From the NCBI GenBank assembly GCA_016212375.1, contig JACRGH010000016.1, positions 1-44,843 on the forward strand: 44,843 bases of DNA, read 5' to 3'. Both the position numbers and the translations under genes were made by a program. Each line of letters begins with the position of its first letter. Within the stretch, counting starts at the first letter, position 1. Origin of the DNA: Microcaldota archaeon (GTDB taxonomy: Archaea > Micrarchaeota > Micrarchaeia > Norongarragalinales > Norongarragalinaceae). This document shows, in pieces, positions 23,583-32,217 of this stretch. A model generated the notes under the pieces. The model searched no databases, was not told the origin of the DNA, and saw nothing but the letters and a program-made list of their open reading frames with translations.

Positions 23583-23834
23583 TTAAACTTTGCCCAACTG
23601 CTTCAAGAACTTCTGGTGGATTTTCTTCGTCTGGGTCAGGTGCTGCTTCAAGGATTGTTTGCCCTGCAAAATCTTGCGGTGGACGTTGATTTGTTCGCGG
23701 ATGTGGGCGTTCCAGAGGTCCAAGAAGCGGTGGAATTGGAGTTCGGCTCGGCGGTCACCTGATGGCAGGGATTTTTTGGATTTGCTTGACGATTTCTTGG
23801 GTGCGGTTTTTTTGGACTTTGACATTTTGGCCAT
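23583..23834 (-). CDS. Lysine-rich 83-aa protein
   Basis: An 83-residue very basic protein. The first 27 residues are nearly all Lys, Ser and Pro (MAKMSKSKKTAPKKSSSKSK), like histone tails. The rest is a predicted long helix (RAELQFHRFLDLWNAHIREQ) and a second Gln/Lys-rich helix ending LKQLGKV. The charge suggests nucleic-acid binding. It stands alone between the methyltransferase and primase genes. No family was recognised. Confidence 0.55.
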   Translation of the reverse strand: MAKMSKSKKTAPKKSSSKSKKSLPSGDRRAELQFHRFLDLWNAHIREQINVHRKILQGKQSLKQHLTQTKKIHQKFLKQLGKV

Positions 23835-23947
23835 AGGAGCGTAATGCTTGGCTCGTTTTTATTCCTTGTCGCCAACGGATTTTGGTTACGTGGAACTCCC
23901 GTACCACCCGCGCGTTTGAAATACGCCTTTTGACACACCTTTGCCCT

Positions 23948-24820
23948 ATGTCGCTTTATCCTTTCCTGCCCGGCGCCAAGGCCTCCTTGACGGAGGGTTT
24001 GAACGATTCGGACGTCCAGGACGCGGTTGTGTATTTGAAGCAATCCGTGGCCGACGGTGCGGATGCGGACGGTCTTTGGGCCAATGACGGCCGCCACGTC
24101 AAGATGTATGCGTTGGCTAAAGCCTTGCTATCCTGTTGCGGCGAGCACGTCAAACGCAAATATGCCCTTACCAAGGCCCAGGAATACGTCCAGCGGGCGA
24201 ATCTTTCGGGCGACGTGTTGGAGTTGGGTCGCGCCTTTTTTCCGTCGTTGGCGTCTGTTGAAACCAGCAACTCCGTTTTCCTTTCCGTTGCCGATTACCT
24301 CTCGGTTGGCCAGCATTTGTCCCAAATGGACGTTTCGGAGGGGAAGGTGCGCGTGCCGCCCCAGGAACTCAACGTCTTACTGTCGGCCCGCATTGTCGCC
24401 AAGTTCATGGAGACCAAGGTGCAGGACGTGCCCGATTTCATTCGTAACGCCGCCAAAAGTATGGACGAACTGCCGCCCGCGCCTAAATCCTTTGGTTTGA
24501 AATTCCTAGAATTGGGTTGCATCCGCCACGTCCGCCAAGGCGTGGGCGAGGGTAAGCGATTTTACGGTGCCATGGGTTTGGCCATCGCCGCCCAGCGGGA
24601 TGGATTGCAGAAAGAGCAGGCGCAACCCGTGATGGATGCGTACGTCAATGCGTGCAGCGGGACCAAACCGTTTGCCCCAAGCGAAGGCAAGTCGGTGGTG
24701 GACTGGGTCTTCGGTCGGCAGATCGGTTTTTCCTGCAAGAAGATGATGGACGACGGTTTCGAGGGCGAATACTGCAAAGGCTGTCCTTTGAATTGGAAAA
24801 AACGCGCCGAGAAAAAGTGA
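23948..24820 (+). CDS. priL: DNA primase large subunit (iron-sulfur)
   Basis: A 290-residue PriL. The N-terminal helical domain begins MSLYPFLPGAKASL. The C-terminal iron-sulfur domain has the signature LGCIRHVRQGVGEGKRFYGAMGLA and the cysteines C191, C263, C276 and C279 (in FSCKKMMDDG and EYCKGCP), which would hold the 4Fe-4S cluster. PriL partners PriS in making RNA-DNA primers. The length is short but normal for archaea. The ATG at 23948 is chosen over the in-frame codon 23882, because the family starts here. HAD and an unknown gene separate it from priS on the same strand, an operon of four genes. Confidence 0.92.
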   Translation: MSLYPFLPGAKASLTEGLNDSDVQDAVVYLKQSVADGADADGLWANDGRHVKMYALAKALLSCCGEHVKRKYALTKAQEYVQRANLSGDVLELGRAFFPSLASVETSNSVFLSVADYLSVGQHLSQMDVSEGKVRVPPQELNVLLSARIVAKFMETKVQDVPDFIRNAAKSMDELPPAPKSFGLKFLELGCIRHVRQGVGEGKRFYGAMGLAIAAQRDGLQKEQAQPVMDAYVNACSGTKPFAPSEGKSVVDWVFGRQIGFSCKKMMDDGFEGEYCKGCPLNWKKRAEKK

Positions 24821-24869
24821 GTACCTGATGCTTTCCCTTGGCAATGCCGTTTTATCGGAACGAAAAAAA

Positions 24870-25655
24870 ATGACCGAAATGAAAGCCGTATTGCTCGACG
24901 TCTCCGGCGTCCTCCGCGACAACAAAGCCGCCATGTGGAACAGTTTCCAGCGGGTCTTGGCGCCGGCGGGCTTTGATTTTGGGTTGACGTTTTCCGACTT
25001 TGCCTCAACCCCGGAAAAAGCCCTGGCCGCCTACCGCCTCCGCGGCTTGCAAAAATACAACCTGGTTGAAAATTGCATCGAGGCGTTGTGGGCCTTGCAA
25101 AAGAGCGGTTTGTTGTTGTCGGACGGTTTGGAAAATCCTGCGTTGATTGATGCCGCCGTTTCCGCGCATCCTTTTTCTGGCAAACAAGAATGGGCCCTTT
25201 TGGTCAAGGCTGATTTCCGACGCACGGATTTGGAATATCTGGATTCGGTGCAGCCGGTTTTACATGCGCGTGAAGCTTTGCACCGCCTGTCCGCCCGGGT
25301 TGCCCTCGGTCTGGTGTCCAATTCAGGCTCCGCCTTTAATCGCGCTTGGTTGGACCGGCACGGGTTTTCCCAATTCTTCCGCGCGTTCGTGGCCGAATCC
25401 GATGTGGCGCACAAAAAGCCCCATCCGGATGGCATAATGTTAGCCTGCCGGCGGATGTTTGTCTTGCCCCAACAATGCTATTACGTAGGCGACGCCCAAT
25501 CCGACATGACGGCGGCAATGGCGGCGAAAAGCGTCCCTGTGGGCGTGCTGTCAGGAACCGCGACCCGGCCGCAGTTGGAAGCGGCAGGAGCATGGCGCGT
25601 GTTTGATGATGTATGGGGGTTTGCAAACGCTCTTACAAATACCCGCCCGGTTTGA
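24870..25655 (+). CDS. HAD-like hydrolase with altered motif I
   Basis: A 261-residue HAD-superfamily protein starting MTEMKAVLLDVSGVLRD. Motif I reads DVSGV: the nucleophile Asp is present, but the usual second Asp is Ser. Motif II (GLVSNSGS), motif III (KKPHPDG) and motif IV (YYVGDAQSDMTAA) are intact. In classical phosphatases the second Asp is the acid/base, so this enzyme may act on other substrates or be weak. The ATG at 24870 was chosen because motif I then begins at residue 5. It lies 49 nt after priL and eight before the next gene. Confidence 0.75.
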   Translation: MTEMKAVLLDVSGVLRDNKAAMWNSFQRVLAPAGFDFGLTFSDFASTPEKALAAYRLRGLQKYNLVENCIEALWALQKSGLLLSDGLENPALIDAAVSAHPFSGKQEWALLVKADFRRTDLEYLDSVQPVLHAREALHRLSARVALGLVSNSGSAFNRAWLDRHGFSQFFRAFVAESDVAHKKPHPDGIMLACRRMFVLPQQCYYVGDAQSDMTAAMAAKSVPVGVLSGTATRPQLEAAGAWRVFDDVWGFANALTNTRPV

Positions 25656-25662
25656 TGATGGT

Positions 25663-26202
25663 ATGGAAATTCGCAACGTGTATTGGTTCGTCCACCCCGC
25701 GTACCCTTTGAGGCTACGGAGCACGGAGGGTGGCTATACGGCTGCAAACATTCGGGACTTTATCCGCACCCATATTCATCCCGTCATTGAACGTGCGGCA
25801 AAGGCCGAGGATTCGTTGGTCATCCTTGTTAAGTCTCCTCGCTTTTCCCAAGTTGGCCGTGGGGAAAGCGATGCGCGATTCCGCTTAAGGGCCTCCGTTG
25901 AAAAATCGTTGGAAAATCACTTAAAATCGCGTGTTCCTTCCGGACGTATCATCGTTGCCCAAGGAGAACATTTAATGATGGGTAGTGAAATCGCGAAATT
26001 GGTTCGCGATGCGGGGATGGTTATCCATCCGGATGCATTGGTGCACAGTTTTGGCGGTTGGCGGGAACAATGCGCGGTTGATTATCCGGCCGGATTCAAA
26101 ACCGTAACCGGCCTGACTCATACCGCAATCCTGTCTCCTACCGGAACTATCAGTGGCATTGGCGCGGATAAGCGGGCCAAGTTGAGGCGCCAAAAACCAT
26201 GA
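25663..26202 (+). CDS. Uncharacterised 179-aa protein upstream of priS
   Basis: A 179-residue protein starting MEIRNVYWFVHPAYPLRLRS. It has the look of a Rossmann-like alpha/beta protein: strand NVYWFVHP, helix, SLVILVKSPRF, helix, RIIVAQGEHLMMGSEIAKLVRDAG, then GMVIHPDAL and HSFGGWREQCAVDY. The His in HPAY and HPDAL could be functional. No family was recognised. It overlaps priS by ATGA (26199-26202), so it is translated together with the primase; a role near replication is inference only. Confidence 0.65.
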   Translation: MEIRNVYWFVHPAYPLRLRSTEGGYTAANIRDFIRTHIHPVIERAAKAEDSLVILVKSPRFSQVGRGESDARFRLRASVEKSLENHLKSRVPSGRIIVAQGEHLMMGSEIAKLVRDAGMVIHPDALVHSFGGWREQCAVDYPAGFKTVTGLTHTAILSPTGTISGIGADKRAKLRRQKP

Positions 26203-27344
26203 ACGACAAGGAACTCCGCATTGTTCAAGGCCATTTTCGGACCTTCTATCAGCGGCAGATGCCATCTGTGCCGGCGTTGAACCAACGGGAATTGGGATTC
26301 GGTTGGCTCAAGAAGATTGACTTCCGGCACAAAGCATTTTCGTCCCAGCGGGATTTCGAGCGGTTTGTCTTACAGGACGTCCCCTTGTTCATGTCCGCGT
26401 CCACGGCGTATTATCGTTTTCCGGACAAACAACCCATGCCGCAAAAGGAATTTTCGGGCGCGGATTTGGTCTTTGACTTGGACGCGCCACGGAGCAAAGA
26501 CCACTCTGGACTGAGCCGTTCGGATGGTGTATCCGTTGCCCACGACGACTTTTTCTGCGAAGGCTGTTTGTTGGACGTCCACCAGCAAGCGTTGCGCATC
26601 ATGGAGTTTTTGAAAGACGACTTTGGATTGCAAGGATCGTTGGTGTTTTCCGGACAAAAAGGCTTCCACGTCCACGTCCGCAGCGAAGCGGTTTGGGATT
26701 TGTCCAAGGAGGCACGGCGGCAGATGGCCGAATACGTGGGCGCCGAAGGGCTGGACGCTGAGTCGTTTTTCCAAAAGGCGACGGGGTATTCCGATTCGTC
26801 CGAGCGCAACGTCGGTGTCTTGCAGGGGCCCTCCGAGCAATCCGGCGGTTGGGCCGGAAAAATCCATGCGGTCATGCACGCGGCCATCGAGAAAAATGAC
26901 GTCGCCGCACTCAAGACTTTCGGCGTGTCCAAGAAGCACCGCGACGATATTGCGGCTCGTCCGTTGGAATTGCTGGAACAGCTCCGTTTGGGTCATTGGT
27001 CGGCGTTTTGCTCCAAACCGAATGTCGAGGCGTTGATGGATGCGGTCAAAGTGGTGCAAACCGACAAAGCCGTTACGTTTGATTTGCATCGGCTCATCCG
27101 GATTCCCGGCTCGTTGCATGGCTCGACCGGTTTTGAGGCTAAAGTTTTGGCCAAGCCCGACATTTTCCAGTTGCAAGACGTGCTGGCGTTTGATTCAAAC
27201 CAAAAAATGACCGTGATTCCAAAAGACGCCCTGAAATTCGAGTTCTTGGGTCAATCCTATGACCTTCCGCGGGCACGGTTTGCCGAAGTGCCATTGCCGC
27301 TGGGCATCTTTTTGTTGTGCCAGGAAAAGGCGTTCGGGCCGTAA
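26199..27344 (+). CDS. priS: DNA primase small catalytic subunit
   Basis: A 381-residue primase small subunit. The catalytic acids are Asp93 and Asp95 in ADLVFDLDAP. Further signatures are SGQKGFHVHV (near residue 149), which carries the conserved His and Gly, and LIRIPGSLHGSTGFEAKVL near residue 300. CEGCLLDVH (about residue 120) belongs to the zinc or helical subdomain. Together with PriL it makes primers in archaeal replication. The gene starts inside the stop of the previous one (ATGA). It ends 173 nt before the threonyl-tRNA synthetase. Confidence 0.92.
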   Translation: MNDKELRIVQGHFRTFYQRQMPSVPALNQRELGFGWLKKIDFRHKAFSSQRDFERFVLQDVPLFMSASTAYYRFPDKQPMPQKEFSGADLVFDLDAPRSKDHSGLSRSDGVSVAHDDFFCEGCLLDVHQQALRIMEFLKDDFGLQGSLVFSGQKGFHVHVRSEAVWDLSKEARRQMAEYVGAEGLDAESFFQKATGYSDSSERNVGVLQGPSEQSGGWAGKIHAVMHAAIEKNDVAALKTFGVSKKHRDDIAARPLELLEQLRLGHWSAFCSKPNVEALMDAVKVVQTDKAVTFDLHRLIRIPGSLHGSTGFEAKVLAKPDIFQLQDVLAFDSNQKMTVIPKDALKFEFLGQSYDLPRARFAEVPLPLGIFLLCQEKAFGP

Positions 27345-27517
27345 TCTTGGTTTTGTCGAATCGGCTTGCGCGTTTTTGGTTTCATTTATTCCCCGGCGTT
27401 GACGTTGGGCTTCATTCCAGTCGGTTTCCGCAACCCCTTTAATCCCCCTTTTCCCCAAAGAATCCCACTACGTCCGTCTGGTCCATTCGTACGGATTAAA
27501 CGAGGTTGGAAAATCAT
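27345..27517. other. 173-nt leader region before thrS
   Basis: No gene is seen. The interval is T/C-rich. I see no clear hairpin-plus-T-tract terminator and no known riboswitch. Confidence 0.3.
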
Positions 27518-29803
27518 ATGCGCATCTTGGAACTGCATTGCGATTACGTCAAGGTCAAACCCAAACAAAAAGCCCTCAAAACGGTCGCTGATTTGACGGA
27601 AGCTGAAAAAGCCGGCTTGCACTTGGAAAACGTCCTGGTCGTCTTTTCATCGTTTGAGCAAGGCGACGATGCCGTTGTCGTGGATCAGGCGGTTGCCGCG
27701 GTGCAGAAGAACTTCGGCGAAATCAAAGCCACCACCATCTTGGTTTATCCGTATGCGCACTTGAGCTCTTCTCTAGCCAAACCCGCGGTTGCCATTAATT
27801 TGCTGGATTCATTTTTGGAAAAGGTTCGCGTTTTTTGCCCCAATGCGCAAAAATCGGTTTTCGGTTACTACAAGGAATTCGAGCTGAAATGCAAAGGCCA
27901 CCCCCTCGCTGAGTTGAGCAAGACGTTCGGCACCGCTTCTTTATCGGCTTCGCCCCAGTCCGCCTCAGTTGGATTTGCCGGTTCACCTGGCGCCGCGCTT
28001 GAAAAGAAAGTCGCCGAATTGGGCGGCAAAGGTGCTAACCTGTTTTCCGCGCCATCCGTCTTTGCCGATTACGGTGCGGCTTCTGTTGCAAACGTCAAGC
28101 CTTCCCATACCTTGGAAGCCCAACGCAATACGGCGGCCTTGCTTCTGGCCCACGCCGTTTCAACCGAATTGGGCGGCTCCGCCCTTTGCGGCTTTGGAAA
28201 AGACGCCGAAATTTACGTCGACTTTGACTCCAAACCCGTCAATTCAGAAATCCTGGACGTCTTAGACCTCCGGATGGACGCATTGCGGAAAAAAGATGTG
28301 GCGATTAAGGTTCACGCCTTGGACAAAAAGGCGGCAGAAAAACACCTCTCGTCGTTGCAAAAAGAAGCTTTGGCGGACACGACGGCTGAAAAAGTCCTAA
28401 TGGCTGAGCTTGAAGGAAAATGGTTCTGGTTGCCCGGACCATTTTGTGAAAGCTCTGGAAAAGCCGAAGCGTTCGCTTTGACGCGATTCGGCGGCTCATA
28501 TTGGAAGAACAATTCCGCCAACAAAGCCCTCCAACGCATCCATTTGTCGGCTTTTGGAACGGCCAAGGAAAGAGCGGCGTTTTTGGAGCTTCAAAAAGAG
28601 GCGGAAGCGCGTGACCACCGCAAATTGGGTAAGCAGTTGGACTTGTTCAGCATCCATGAGGAAGGCGTGGGCTTCATCTTCTACCATCCCAACGGCATGG
28701 TGCTATACAAGGAATTGGAAAAATTGCTCCGGGAGCAATACGAACAGCGCGATTATTTGGAAATCAAGACGCCCATGATTCTGAATGAAGATCTGTGGCA
28801 CCGTTCCGGACACTGGGATCATTACCAGGAAAATATGTACTTCACGCAGATTGACGGCGTTCCGCATGCCATCAAGCCCATGAACTGCCCTGGAAGTATT
28901 CTGATTTACAAGACCAAACCCCGCTCGTATCGGGAACTGCCGCTTCGGTTGGCGGAAAATGGCATTGATCACCGTCACGAACTGTCCGGTGTCTTAAGCG
29001 GGCTGTTCCGTGTCCGGGCCTTTACTCAGGACGACGCGCACTTGTACGTGACGGAAGAGCAGATTTTGGATGAAGTGACCCGCTTTATCCAGTTTTTGGA
29101 CTTCATGTATTCCACGTTCGGCTTTACCTACCAAATCGCGCTGTCCACCCGGCCTGCCAAAGCCATGGGCAGTGTAGCGTTTTGGGAAAAAGCGGAAACC
29201 GCGCTCAAGGAAGCGTTGCGCAAGAACAAAAAAGAATTCACTATCAACGAGGGCGACGGCGCCTTTTATGGGCCGAAAATCGACTTCCGTATCCAGGACG
29301 CACTCGGACGGCAGTGGCAGTGCGGAACGATGCAGTTGGACTTGCAGATGCCGGAACGCTTTGATTTGAATTACGAAGGTTCGGACGGCAAGCGCCACCG
29401 GCCCGTGATGTTGCACCGCGTCATCTACGGCTCCTTTGAGCGCTTCTTGGGCATTTTGATTGAACACTTTGCCGGCGCATTTCCGACGTGGCTTGCGCCC
29501 ACGCAGGTGATGGTCCTTCCACTGACTGATAATGAGAACGACTACGCGGAAAAAGTGGCCCAACAACTCAAGCAAAGTGGTGTGCGCGTCAAGTCCGACT
29601 TGAAATCCGGAAAACTTGAAGGCAAAATCCGCGACGCCCAAATCGCTAAAATTCCATACATGCTTGTGGTGGGTCAAAAAGAGCGTGACGCCGGCACGGT
29701 GTCGGTCCGCCGGCGTGATGGCGTTGTCAAACACGGCGTGAAGTTGGCGGCGTTTGAAAAAACCGTTATTCAGGAAATCAAGGAACGGCGTCTATATGGC
29801 TGA
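27518..29803 (+). CDS. thrS: Chimeric threonyl-tRNA synthetase (archaeal editing domain plus bacterial-type core)
   Basis: A 761-residue synthetase. Residues 1-137 are the archaeal ThrRS editing domain, a D-aminoacyl-deacylase relative: MRILELHCDY, VYPYAHLSSSLAKPAVA, GYYKEFELKCKGHPLAELSK. Residues about 195-375 are an N2-type editing domain as in bacteria (LTRFGGSYWKNNSANKALQR), but the four metal residues are replaced: Asn204, Leu208, Leu305 and Phe309. The core is bacterial-type, with Cys456 in MNCPG, His508 in AFTQDDAH and His633 in VMLHRVI for the catalytic zinc, then GEGAFYGPKIDF-like and an anticodon-binding C-terminus. Most archaeal ThrRS are about 620 residues and lack N2. It overlaps the next gene by 8 nt. 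ATG 27518 is chosen because the family starts here. Confidence 0.92.
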   Translation: MRILELHCDYVKVKPKQKALKTVADLTEAEKAGLHLENVLVVFSSFEQGDDAVVVDQAVAAVQKNFGEIKATTILVYPYAHLSSSLAKPAVAINLLDSFLEKVRVFCPNAQKSVFGYYKEFELKCKGHPLAELSKTFGTASLSASPQSASVGFAGSPGAALEKKVAELGGKGANLFSAPSVFADYGAASVANVKPSHTLEAQRNTAALLLAHAVSTELGGSALCGFGKDAEIYVDFDSKPVNSEILDVLDLRMDALRKKDVAIKVHALDKKAAEKHLSSLQKEALADTTAEKVLMAELEGKWFWLPGPFCESSGKAEAFALTRFGGSYWKNNSANKALQRIHLSAFGTAKERAAFLELQKEAEARDHRKLGKQLDLFSIHEEGVGFIFYHPNGMVLYKELEKLLREQYEQRDYLEIKTPMILNEDLWHRSGHWDHYQENMYFTQIDGVPHAIKPMNCPGSILIYKTKPRSYRELPLRLAENGIDHRHELSGVLSGLFRVRAFTQDDAHLYVTEEQILDEVTRFIQFLDFMYSTFGFTYQIALSTRPAKAMGSVAFWEKAETALKEALRKNKKEFTINEGDGAFYGPKIDFRIQDALGRQWQCGTMQLDLQMPERFDLNYEGSDGKRHRPVMLHRVIYGSFERFLGILIEHFAGAFPTWLAPTQVMVLPLTDNENDYAEKVAQQLKQSGVRVKSDLKSGKLEGKIRDAQIAKIPYMLVVGQKERDAGTVSVRRRDGVVKHGVKLAAFEKTVIQEIKERRLYG

Positions 29804-30623
29804 ACGGATTCTGCCCTCTGAACCGATTCAGGTCCGGCCGGGCTATTTCTTGAACGTGCATGAATCCGGCAATCCGCATGGCCGGCCCGTGGTGTTCATA
29901 CATGGTCGCGCCTCGTCTTTGGATACGTGGGAAAAACAACTGCCTGCGTTTGCAAAGGACGGACGCTTCCGCGTCATCGCCTACGACATCAACGGTCATG
30001 GCTTTTCCAATTACGTATCCCATGACAAGCTGGAAGACCACGCGGACGACTTGTGCGATTTGTTGCGTTCACTGAAAATCACCGGTCCGGTGGACCTCGT
30101 CGGTCATTCCGACGGCACCGCTATTGTCCAACAATTTGTCCTGGACCATCCGGAGCAGGTCCGGAAGATGGTCCTCATTTCGGGATACGACCGCCCGCCG
30201 GTCTTTGTCCGGACCTTGAACAAGATAGCCTTGGGCGCGTACTGGTTGGCCCGGCCGGTGGCGGTTGCAAAAAATCGGGTGCATTTGATGGTTTTGGACG
30301 CTTTGGACAAGCGTCCGGCTCTAGGTGAACCGTTACATCCTCCGCTTGAGCAGTTGATGGAGCATTTCCGGACGTTCAATGGATTTGATATACGGAAAGT
30401 GGTTCCTATCCGCGTGCCTCCGACGTTGCTTATCCATGCAACGGATGACCCGCGGCTCAGTTCCCATGTGAAAAAAAGGCTCAAGGCCAAATGGGATGCA
30501 GTCGTTGCCGTTGCTGGTCGCATCAGGCACAGTCCTCATTATTTCCATCCCGACCGCGTCAACCCGGTGCTTTTTTCTTTCCTAGCCGATTCATCCGCCC
30601 CGGCCGAACCGCCGGTTAAATAA
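29796..30623 (+). CDS. Alpha/beta hydrolase
   Basis: A 275-residue alpha/beta hydrolase. The oxyanion motif is VVFIHGRASS (33-41), the nucleophile is Ser105 in VGHSDGT, the acid is Asp in LIHATDDPR, and the base is His in RIRHSPHYFHP near the end. All parts of the triad are present, so the enzyme should be active. Substrates range from esters to epoxides and cannot be read. Its ATG lies within the last codons of thrS (8-nt overlap), so the two are coupled. It ends 24 nt before the TerC-like gene. Confidence 0.85.
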   Translation: MAERILPSEPIQVRPGYFLNVHESGNPHGRPVVFIHGRASSLDTWEKQLPAFAKDGRFRVIAYDINGHGFSNYVSHDKLEDHADDLCDLLRSLKITGPVDLVGHSDGTAIVQQFVLDHPEQVRKMVLISGYDRPPVFVRTLNKIALGAYWLARPVAVAKNRVHLMVLDALDKRPALGEPLHPPLEQLMEHFRTFNGFDIRKVVPIRVPPTLLIHATDDPRLSSHVKKRLKAKWDAVVAVAGRIRHSPHYFHPDRVNPVLFSFLADSSAPAEPPVK

Positions 30624-30647
30624 TCTTACTTTCCGTAATCCTTCCAT

Positions 30648-31661
30648 ATGGCCCTTTTCGAATCCATCCTGGTTATCCTAGGTTTGGCCTTGTTCGAAGT
30701 TGTCTCTTCCGTGGACAATGCCGTCATCAATGCCGAAGTTTTGACCAAGATGTCGCCCAAGGCGCGGAAGTGGTTCTTGGTCTGGGGCTTGTTGATTGCC
30801 GTCATCGCCGTGCGTGGCTTGTTACCTTGGCTCATCGTATGGGTGGCAAATCCGACCTTGGGCCCTTTTGAGGCATTGATGTCCACGTTATCGTCGGACC
30901 CGCTTGTGGTTGGCGCCGTGGAGTCCTCCGCACCGGTGTTGTTGGCCGGCGGCGGCATTTTTTTGATTTTCCTTTTTTTCCACTGGTTGTTCTTGGAACC
31001 GAAAAACTACGGCCTGTACGGTGAGAAATTCTTCCACCAACAAGGCGTGTGGTTCTACGCCATCGTGTCCATCATCCTAGCCGCGGTCACATGGGTGGCG
31101 TTGGCTGTCAACCCGTTAATGGCGTTTTCGGCCGTGGTGGGCTCGACGGTGTTCTTCATCACGCACGGCTTCAAGCAGAATGCCGAGGAAAAAGAGCGCG
31201 AATTGCTGGCGGGCAATGGAGAACGCGGGACGGGTTCAAAAAAAGTCAAAGGCGCGAAAGCCGGCGGCAAAGTGGGCATGTCCGATTGGAGCAAATTGTT
31301 GTACCTAGAAGCCATCGACGCTTCCTTTAGCATCGATAGCGTCATCGGCGCGTTTGCTTTCACCCTCTCGGTGCCGCTCATCTTATTGGGCAACGGCCTT
31401 GGGGCGTTCGTGGTGCGGGAGATGACCATCCGGAACATCGATTCGGTCAAAAAATACCTCTATCTCAAGAACGGCGCGATGTACTCCATCCTGTTTTTGG
31501 GCGGTTTGATGTTGGCGGATGCGTTCGGTGCGCACTTGCCGGCGTGGCTCTCGCCGGTCGTGACCTTTGTCGTAATCGGTTATTTCTTTTGGAAGTCGCA
31601 TCGGGAGCTTAAGCGGGTCCGGGAGTCCAGCCACTATGGCAAAATTAAAAATTCGGCGTGA
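30648..31661 (+). CDS. TerC/DUF475-like integral membrane protein
   Basis: A 337-residue membrane protein with about eight hydrophobic segments. The family signature is a repeat: FEVVSSVDNAVINAEVLTK near the N-terminus and YLEAIDASFSIDSVIGAFAF in the second half, each with acidic residues inside the membrane, as in TerC and related DUF475 transporters. A cytoplasmic loop of about 50 residues (EEKERELLAGNGERGTGSKK) divides the halves. Such proteins are linked to metal (Mn) export, and the metal cannot be read. It is last in a unit with thrS and the hydrolase. A long tail ends SSHYGKIKNSA. Confidence 0.82.
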   Translation: MALFESILVILGLALFEVVSSVDNAVINAEVLTKMSPKARKWFLVWGLLIAVIAVRGLLPWLIVWVANPTLGPFEALMSTLSSDPLVVGAVESSAPVLLAGGGIFLIFLFFHWLFLEPKNYGLYGEKFFHQQGVWFYAIVSIILAAVTWVALAVNPLMAFSAVVGSTVFFITHGFKQNAEEKERELLAGNGERGTGSKKVKGAKAGGKVGMSDWSKLLYLEAIDASFSIDSVIGAFAFTLSVPLILLGNGLGAFVVREMTIRNIDSVKKYLYLKNGAMYSILFLGGLMLADAFGAHLPAWLSPVVTFVVIGYFFWKSHRELKRVRESSHYGKIKNSA

Positions 31662-31713
31662 AAATTTTTAAGAATAAGCTGTGTCGATTTTTGCCGTTTT
31701 TTTTTGTGTGGCT

Positions 31714-32187
31714 TCAAACTCCCTTTTCAAATTTCTTTAATGCGGATTGAAGCAAATGAATGCGGGGGTCGGACGTCGTAATTTCCAAGCCGTGGTACAA
31801 ATTCCCGAACTGAGGGTTATTTGACGGCCATAGTTTCCATCCTGCTTTTTCCATACCGGTCCAATGTTTGGCCAAAACCGTGCCTTGGCGTTGGGGATAT
31901 GCGTGAGGCCCTAGTGGATCGGGTGTTCTTATATCCGGAAGGTGTGGTGTGTATTTTTCATTAACCATGATTGTGAACTTTAATTGGCCATCGGGAAGTT
32001 CTTCGACCTTGGAAATTGAAATTGCTTCTGCGCGGTTCTGCGAGGATTTAACCGCATTGACGAGGCCGTTATGAAATAGGCGGTAACGCATTGCAGTGGG
32101 CAACGGCATTTTCCGGACTGTTTCTTCCGCTATCCGGCGGGCGGTTTGGCTTATTTTTCGGGTTCTTTCGCGTAATGACTTTGCCAT
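31714..32187 (-). CDS. Uncharacterised 157-aa protein
   Basis: A 157-residue protein. The N-terminus is strongly basic and helical (MAKSLRERTRKISQTARRIA). The middle has strands (QLKFTIMVNEKYTPHLP) and a Pro-rich turn (DIRTPDPLGPHAYPQRQG), then KAGWKLWPSNNPQFGNLYHG and a helix ending LKKFEKGV. It is flanked by a convergent TerC-like gene and the UDP-GlcNAc block upstream. A TATA-like AACTTAATATTC (32205-32216, minus strand) lies about 24 nt before the ATG. No family was recognised. Confidence 0.6.
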   Translation of the reverse strand: MAKSLRERTRKISQTARRIAEETVRKMPLPTAMRYRLFHNGLVNAVKSSQNRAEAISISKVEELPDGQLKFTIMVNEKYTPHLPDIRTPDPLGPHAYPQRQGTVLAKHWTGMEKAGWKLWPSNNPQFGNLYHGLEITTSDPRIHLLQSALKKFEKGV

Positions 32188-32217
32188 GGTTTTTTTCTGT
32201 TTTGGCCGAATATTAAG

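Noticed and set aside
31049-31330. 93-aa plus-strand ORF
   Set aside because: Frame-shifted shadow inside the TerC-like membrane protein gene.
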